Assembly (NCBI GenBank): GCA_964398215.1
Contig: CAYNNP010000120.1
Span: 1 to 19,542, forward strand
Direction of reading: 5' to 3'
DNA from: CAYNNP01 sp964398215
Lineage (GTDB): Bacteria; Planctomycetota; Planctomycetia; Pirellulales; Pirellulaceae
DNA: 19,542 nt
A program made the translations under genes and the position numbers. Positions within the stretch are counted from its first letter, which is position 1, and the number at the start of each line of letters is the position of its first letter. This document shows positions 17,501-19,542 of the stretch, piece after piece. Under the pieces are notes generated by a model. The model was not told the origin of the DNA. It saw only the letters and a program-made list of their open reading frames with translations, and did not search any database.

Positions 17501-18154
17501 TGACTTGTCTTTGACAACCATGTCGGTGAACGCCATCACCCACTTTTCCCGTGACATCGATTGGCTAACTTCTCTCACACTCATCAGTACACTTAACAAT
17601 CGATCGCGAGCCGATTCATCTGGTTGGGCTGCAATGATTGGCAACAGATCAAAACAAAAGCCTGGCTCCACCAACTGCGTCTGAGTTGACCTCAACGCCG
17701 TCAGGACTTCTTGTAGGATTCGTTCTTGATGACCGTTCTTAACATCCGCGTCGGCGATCAGCGCCTTGACGGTCTTTTCGCGGCCAAGCGAGAAAAGCTG
17801 TTTGATTGCGTTTTGAGCTTCGGGCCCTTGCGATTTCTGAACCTGTTGAACGTACCGACAAATGCGAGGTGGAGTTGTGGGCGTTAAACCCAAATCCATC
17901 ATCTGCAATACATGTTGCAGTCGCTTGCGAGCTTCTGTGTCGGAACCTGCCAAGTGCATCGACAGCTCGGGACGTATCGACTCGCCTCTCACCCACAGCG
18001 CGAGCGTGGCGTCTTCACGCGTACGAAAACTGCGGCTGGAAAGCCGCTGGACTAACTCTTGAACGCTGGGTTGCTCCGCCGATTCTTGGCAGTTGGCGGG
18101 CGCCGTGATCGCGAGCGTGAACACAACAAACAGGAGGGAGTGGATTCTTTTCAT
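14528..18154 (-). CDS. large exported helical-repeat (solenoid) protein of unknown function
   Basis: 1208 residues. A signal peptide covers about residues 1-22 (hydrophobic LLFVVFTLAITAP), so the protein is probably periplasmic or surface-exposed. Residues 28-95 resemble an N-terminal domain frequent in planctomycete proteins (LVQRLSSRSFRTREDATLAL, then a second helix pair ending in RLQHVLQM). From about residue 190 to the end the sequence is built from roughly 39-residue, helix-rich units with a recurring pattern: a basic residue, a pair of leucine-rich segments, a short polar break, LIKE(K/R) followed by an aromatic or leucine residue, then L..L...A. Clear units include RAQLLGRLLGKPDVVNFLIK, KQLILSNLLNSDAAVKAIID and RKQITSNLLRNSSLMAKIKT. 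Two helices per unit suggest a HEAT-like solenoid. No catalytic motif was seen. It is transcribed divergently from an ECF sigma/anti-sigma pair. Function unknown. Confidence 0.85.
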   Translation of the reverse strand: MKRIHSLLFVVFTLAITAPANCQESAEQPSVQELVQRLSSRSFRTREDATLALWVRGESIRPELSMHLAGSDTEARKRLQHVLQMMDLGLTPTTPPRICRYVQQVQKSQGPEAQNAIKQLFSLGREKTVKALIADADVKNGHQERILQEVLTALRSTQTQLVEPGFCFDLLPIIAAQPDESARDRLLSVLMSVREVSQSMSREKWVMAFTDMVVKDKSSLVRRRLIGRVYSNTAIISLLVKKERLHIWIDAIASSQEKNRRGTYLRQIVSSTTIKANFSKDKGLIRLIDRVSLDAREMMLMQLTTKKDLHKFLFDQVEAKDLQQMYLEVADVESRHTLVGRLVAMPFWYKDHQDRAAKILDKEYTDKERRLLFSGIMEGWAQIGSAERGLIDQKFVSRIWDELTTERAAWQLHPLLLTYGLPDLFKDRFNSTTVDQLLDIGNELGETTAAVLAQAPTRYPELAKQLKKQKRILDFMQCLRRSSPQVWRKYASNLYRNDNVAGALTDPKERQKLLDFLADEDESTRYTHLTGVIDNRTLLPKLINEDKKYDRIVKLFPGKRLSYQRAQLLGRLLGKPDVVNFLIKEKRFDDLMVFAKEGQTANDKQLILSNLLNSDAAVKAIIDSGRLQILNEAIASCDKRYAQSLHQKLIVRPAYLEIIIKEGNVGALLAKLAKQSSSEQSRTALKLAEQLEEKDLKKEPRIALAFWEIATKPKSSYYEQRLAQKLLTLKWFRKQVIEVNKRDDGFTRLVQRATPTHLQRVLTSTITRTLITDLIKEDQLSFLESLCLGLSEQHQKSTLFQAGHSSDLRDWITQEGNLDVFAKQVGALRNANLKITLAACVLCNSSIVKNENKELIGKHLLELGDKSEPEQAARLCVYMLGNSLLRKPALDSPMMAQLLKMLEPGEASPEFISELATQYSAISSLSNLGHARKIVDALLLVRVPQIRPSALQNLLAVSTLERQLTDDEAKLVIDELLGNPKAKAQMTSLMGSNSMTRFIKLGYFGKIYKFAKQNSNAKSNSPVIWQLLMNAAVVKKMRADGKNVDELFEVMNAGNRYRLRYCLQSLMTSEAIKWVLEHHEWKKLGDIIQRMPTNDQEQVYMSMVNSSSLHDMFTEKRDLAPLNQAVSSIRPMYNYRSSLISMLSQRSKFRDAIVEPDFANQFAKLVQDEPNEQQRKQITSNLLRNSSLMAKIKTGKSNDLTKLIEAAK

Positions 18155-18310
18155 GGACTTGCTCTGCCGAAAGGGAAGGCGAGTGTCTTTGGTAAAACCC
18201 CCATTCTAGGCTCCAAGGCCCTGCATCGGGACAACTATGGGAAACATGTTTTCGGAAAAACTTCAGTTTTGATAGACAATTCGGCGCAAACCGAGCATCA
18301 TCCTAGTGTC

Positions 18311-18874
18311 ATGGAGCAAAATACAACGTTTATCGAGAAAGTACGGGCCAGCGCCCGATTGATCGCGGAAAATGGGACTCCAGCGTTATCGGGCTTATTT
18401 GATCTTACGGCTCAGCGGTTGGTGCGATTTGCAGCGACCATTTCGCGGCACCAGCAGGATGCCGAAGACGCGGTGCAGATGACGTTACTGACCGTTTCCA
18501 ACCGCCCAAAATTATTGGCGTCGGCCGAACAACCATGGCATTACTTGCTGCGGATGGTCCGTAACGACACGCTTCGAATCATGCGTAAGAAAAAAAGCTG
18601 GACACCTCTAGCGTGCTTGGATCAGGTGCCCACATCATGTGCGATGGATGCATTGGAAACAGAAGATCAAAACCAAGCCATCCTCGCAGCTTTGCACTCG
18701 TTGCCTCAAGCACAAAGCGAAGTCGTTGTATTGAAGATTTGGGAATCCATGACTTTCGATGAAGTCGGTTCGGTGTTGGATATATCTCCAGCAACAGCCG
18801 CCAGTCGTTATCGCTATGCAATCGCAAAGCTTTCATCAAAGCTTCAGTCGCACGATCACGAGGCGGTGCAATGA
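18311..18874 (+). CDS. ECF-type RNA polymerase sigma factor
   Basis: 187 residues from the ATG at 18311. The frame is open further upstream, to an ATG at 18059, but that extension overlaps the divergent gene and looks non-coding. Region 2 spans about residues 28-95 (LVRFAATISRHQQDAEDAVQMTLLTV, then WHYLLRMVRNDTLRIMRKK). Region 4 spans about 122-178 (LPQAQSEVVVLKIWESMTFDEVGSVLDISPATAASRYRYAIAKL). The linker lacks region 3, as expected for ECF sigma factors. Region 2 fits the family but is less canonical than region 4. The stop codon overlaps the ATG of the next gene (ATGA), so it is translated together with the small membrane protein that is probably its anti-sigma factor. The divergent solenoid gene may be a target; this is inference. 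No strong ribosome-binding site is visible before 18311. Confidence 0.9.
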   Translation: MEQNTTFIEKVRASARLIAENGTPALSGLFDLTAQRLVRFAATISRHQQDAEDAVQMTLLTVSNRPKLLASAEQPWHYLLRMVRNDTLRIMRKKKSWTPLACLDQVPTSCAMDALETEDQNQAILAALHSLPQAQSEVVVLKIWESMTFDEVGSVLDISPATAASRYRYAIAKLSSKLQSHDHEAVQ

Positions 18875-19242
18875 GCGAATTGAATGACTTGGAGCAACTG
18901 ATAGCCGGAGCTGGTGATGTCGTTCAGCCATCGCGAGACCTACGACCAAGAGTGCTGGATGCGGTCAATGAACAAGAAAGCGAAAAGTCAGCTCAAAAAC
19001 ATCTTAGTCGTTACTGTCTTGCGATCGGAGCATTGATGTTGGTCGCCGCACCACTGACACGTCTGTTAAGCGAGCTTCCATTACCAAAGTCGCCATCAGC
19101 GGAATCGATTCAACAAAGCGTCAACTTGTACGCCGATCAAAAAGGCATGAATCACGATTGGTCCGCCGTAGATGTCTTTTCACGATTAAGACAAGCGCAA
19201 GCAGATCCAAACCGCACATCCTTACACAACCTAAGCCGCTAA
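18871..19242 (+). CDS. small single-pass membrane protein, candidate anti-sigma factor
   Basis: 123 residues. The start ATG overlaps the stop of the ECF sigma gene (ATGA), and GAGGCGG lies about five bases upstream, so translation is coupled. Residues 1-46 are polar and helical (LNDLEQLIAGAG, LRPRVLDAVNEQESEKSAQK). One transmembrane helix spans about residues 47-66 (YCLAIGALMLVAAPLTRLL). The remaining 57 residues are polar. There is no zinc-binding HxxxCxxC motif, so it is not a classical ZAS-type anti-sigma factor; the call rests on position, coupling and topology. Such an architecture would hold the sigma factor at the membrane until a signal arrives. It could instead be an unrelated small membrane protein. 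Confidence 0.6.
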   Translation: MSELNDLEQLIAGAGDVVQPSRDLRPRVLDAVNEQESEKSAQKHLSRYCLAIGALMLVAAPLTRLLSELPLPKSPSAESIQQSVNLYADQKGMNHDWSAVDVFSRLRQAQADPNRTSLHNLSR

Positions 19243-19266
19243 GTTTCAGGTCGGGCCGGTTCCCAC

Positions 19267-19284
19267 CTTGTGTTTACTCACAAG
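19267..19284 (+). terminator. possible weak terminator after the ECF/anti-sigma operon
   Basis: CTTGTG (19267-19272) and CACAAG (19279-19284) form a 6-bp stem with a six-base loop, 25 bases after the stop of the small membrane protein, followed by TGTTTT. The stem is short and the T tract poor, so terminator function is uncertain. Confidence 0.35.
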
Positions 19285-19346
19285 TGTTTTGCCCAAAAGC
19301 ACGAAAACATGGGATTATCCTACAGCGAAGCTGTTTAACAACACAG

Positions 19347-19372
19347 CCTGTGGTCGCGCAGCGCACCACAGG
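19347..19372 (+). repeat. large hairpin of the array, copy 1
   Basis: CCTGTGGT (19347-19354) pairs perfectly with ACCACAGG (19365-19372) around the loop CGCGCAGCGC (19355-19364). The flanks AACAACACAG before it and GTTTGC shortly after match copy 2 read on the minus strand. Confidence 0.8.
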
Positions 19373-19465
19373 TCGTTTGCCCGAATTAACCAACCCAAAC
19401 CCTGAAAGGGTTTCACAACAGCGCTGTCGAACACCTTCGGCGTTCATCGATAATCCACCAGCAAA

Positions 19466-19491
19466 CCCCGGGTGCGCTGCGCGACCCGGGG
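19466..19491 (-). repeat. large hairpin of the array, copy 2 (inverted)
   Basis: CCCCGGGT (19466-19473) pairs perfectly with ACCCGGGG (19484-19491). Its plus-strand loop GCGCTGCGCG (19474-19483) is the exact reverse complement of the loop of copy 1. The stem differs from copy 1 at three base pairs, all compensated. Confidence 0.8.
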
Positions 19492-19542
19492 CTTTGTTGT
19501 TGAAGTCCTTCGGACTTAGTTTAACGCCGCGAAAATCGAAAA

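Larger units (their letters stand above)
19322..19517. repeat. composite inverted hairpin array (REP/BIME-like)
   Basis: A 196-base non-coding block packed with inverted repeats. Four small hairpins share the triloop GAA: ACAGC/GCTGT (19322-19334, plus), AAACCCT/AGGGTTT (19397-19413, plus), GAACGCC/GGTGTTC (19445-19429, minus, one G-U pair) and AAGTCC/GGACTT (19517-19503, minus). Two large hairpins (19347-19372 and 19466-19491) have 8-bp stems and the same ten-base loop in opposite orientation. A palindrome ACAGCGCTGT (19418-19427) lies near the centre. Each outer unit reads, outside to inside: GAA hairpin, AACAACA-type spacer, large hairpin, GTTTGC. The block is therefore two inverted composite units. 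It may continue past the window edge. The structure is seen directly; the comparison with REP/BIME elements is inference. Confidence 0.75.

Noticed and set aside
18059..18310. N-terminal extension of the ECF sigma frame
   Set aside because: It overlaps the signal peptide of the divergent solenoid gene and the promoter region; homology to sigma region 2 begins only after the ATG at 18311.
19243..19542. CRISPR array or integron attC sites in the hairpin-rich tail
   Set aside because: Repeats are not regularly spaced direct repeats with unique spacers, and no attC-type RYYYAAC/GTTRRRY core layout or integrase was found. The units are inverted hairpins with constant loops.

Overview
The window looks like a chromosomal segment of a planctomycete, most likely a Pirellulales/Rhodopirellula-type bacterium. 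The evidence is the paired DUF1592-family cytochrome and DUF1552 genes, a J-like membrane protein of the planctomycete kind, very large secreted proteins of no named family, moderate GC content, long divergent intergenic regions, and genes that mostly lack clear Shine-Dalgarno sites. This lineage call is inference from gene content; no 16S or marker-gene comparison was possible.

Layout. (1) 1-3730, minus strand: a two-gene operon of a di-haem-motif DUF1587/1595/1592/1588/1585 protein and a Tat-exported DUF1552 protein that runs off the left edge, joined by an ATGA overlap. A 9-bp-arm palindrome overlies a candidate promoter upstream. (2) 3936-6124, minus: a hotdog thioesterase and an unusual 558-residue sigma-70 factor with about three N-terminal helix-turn-helix segments. 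The sigma gene has a leader with three successive hairpins. (3) 6125-6901: a large divergent intergenic region. (4) 6902-9424, plus: two exported proteins of unknown function, followed by a strong intrinsic terminator. (5) 9601-14500, plus: the GTPase gene obg and coaX (type III pantothenate kinase), translationally coupled, then a J-like/transmembrane protein with decapeptide repeats and an M20 deacetylase/peptidase resembling ArgE. (6) 14528-18154, minus: a 1208-residue exported solenoid protein made of roughly 39-residue helical repeats. (7) 18311-19242, plus: an ECF sigma factor overlapping a small single-pass membrane protein, a probable sigma/anti-sigma pair divergent from the solenoid gene. 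(8) 19243-19542: non-coding DNA dominated by a hairpin array.

The most unusual non-coding signal is the array at 19322-19517. It has four small hairpins with the same GAA triloop (two per strand) and two large hairpins with the same ten-base loop in opposite orientation. The stems of the large pair differ by compensatory changes. All of it is arranged nearly symmetrically around a ten-base palindrome, like a REP/BIME-type mosaic element. Among the proteins, the multi-HTH sigma factor, the 39-residue repeat protein beside an ECF/anti-sigma pair, and an Obg with an atypical G4 motif deserve a second look. No CRISPR array, tRNA, rRNA, insertion sequence or prophage was recognised.
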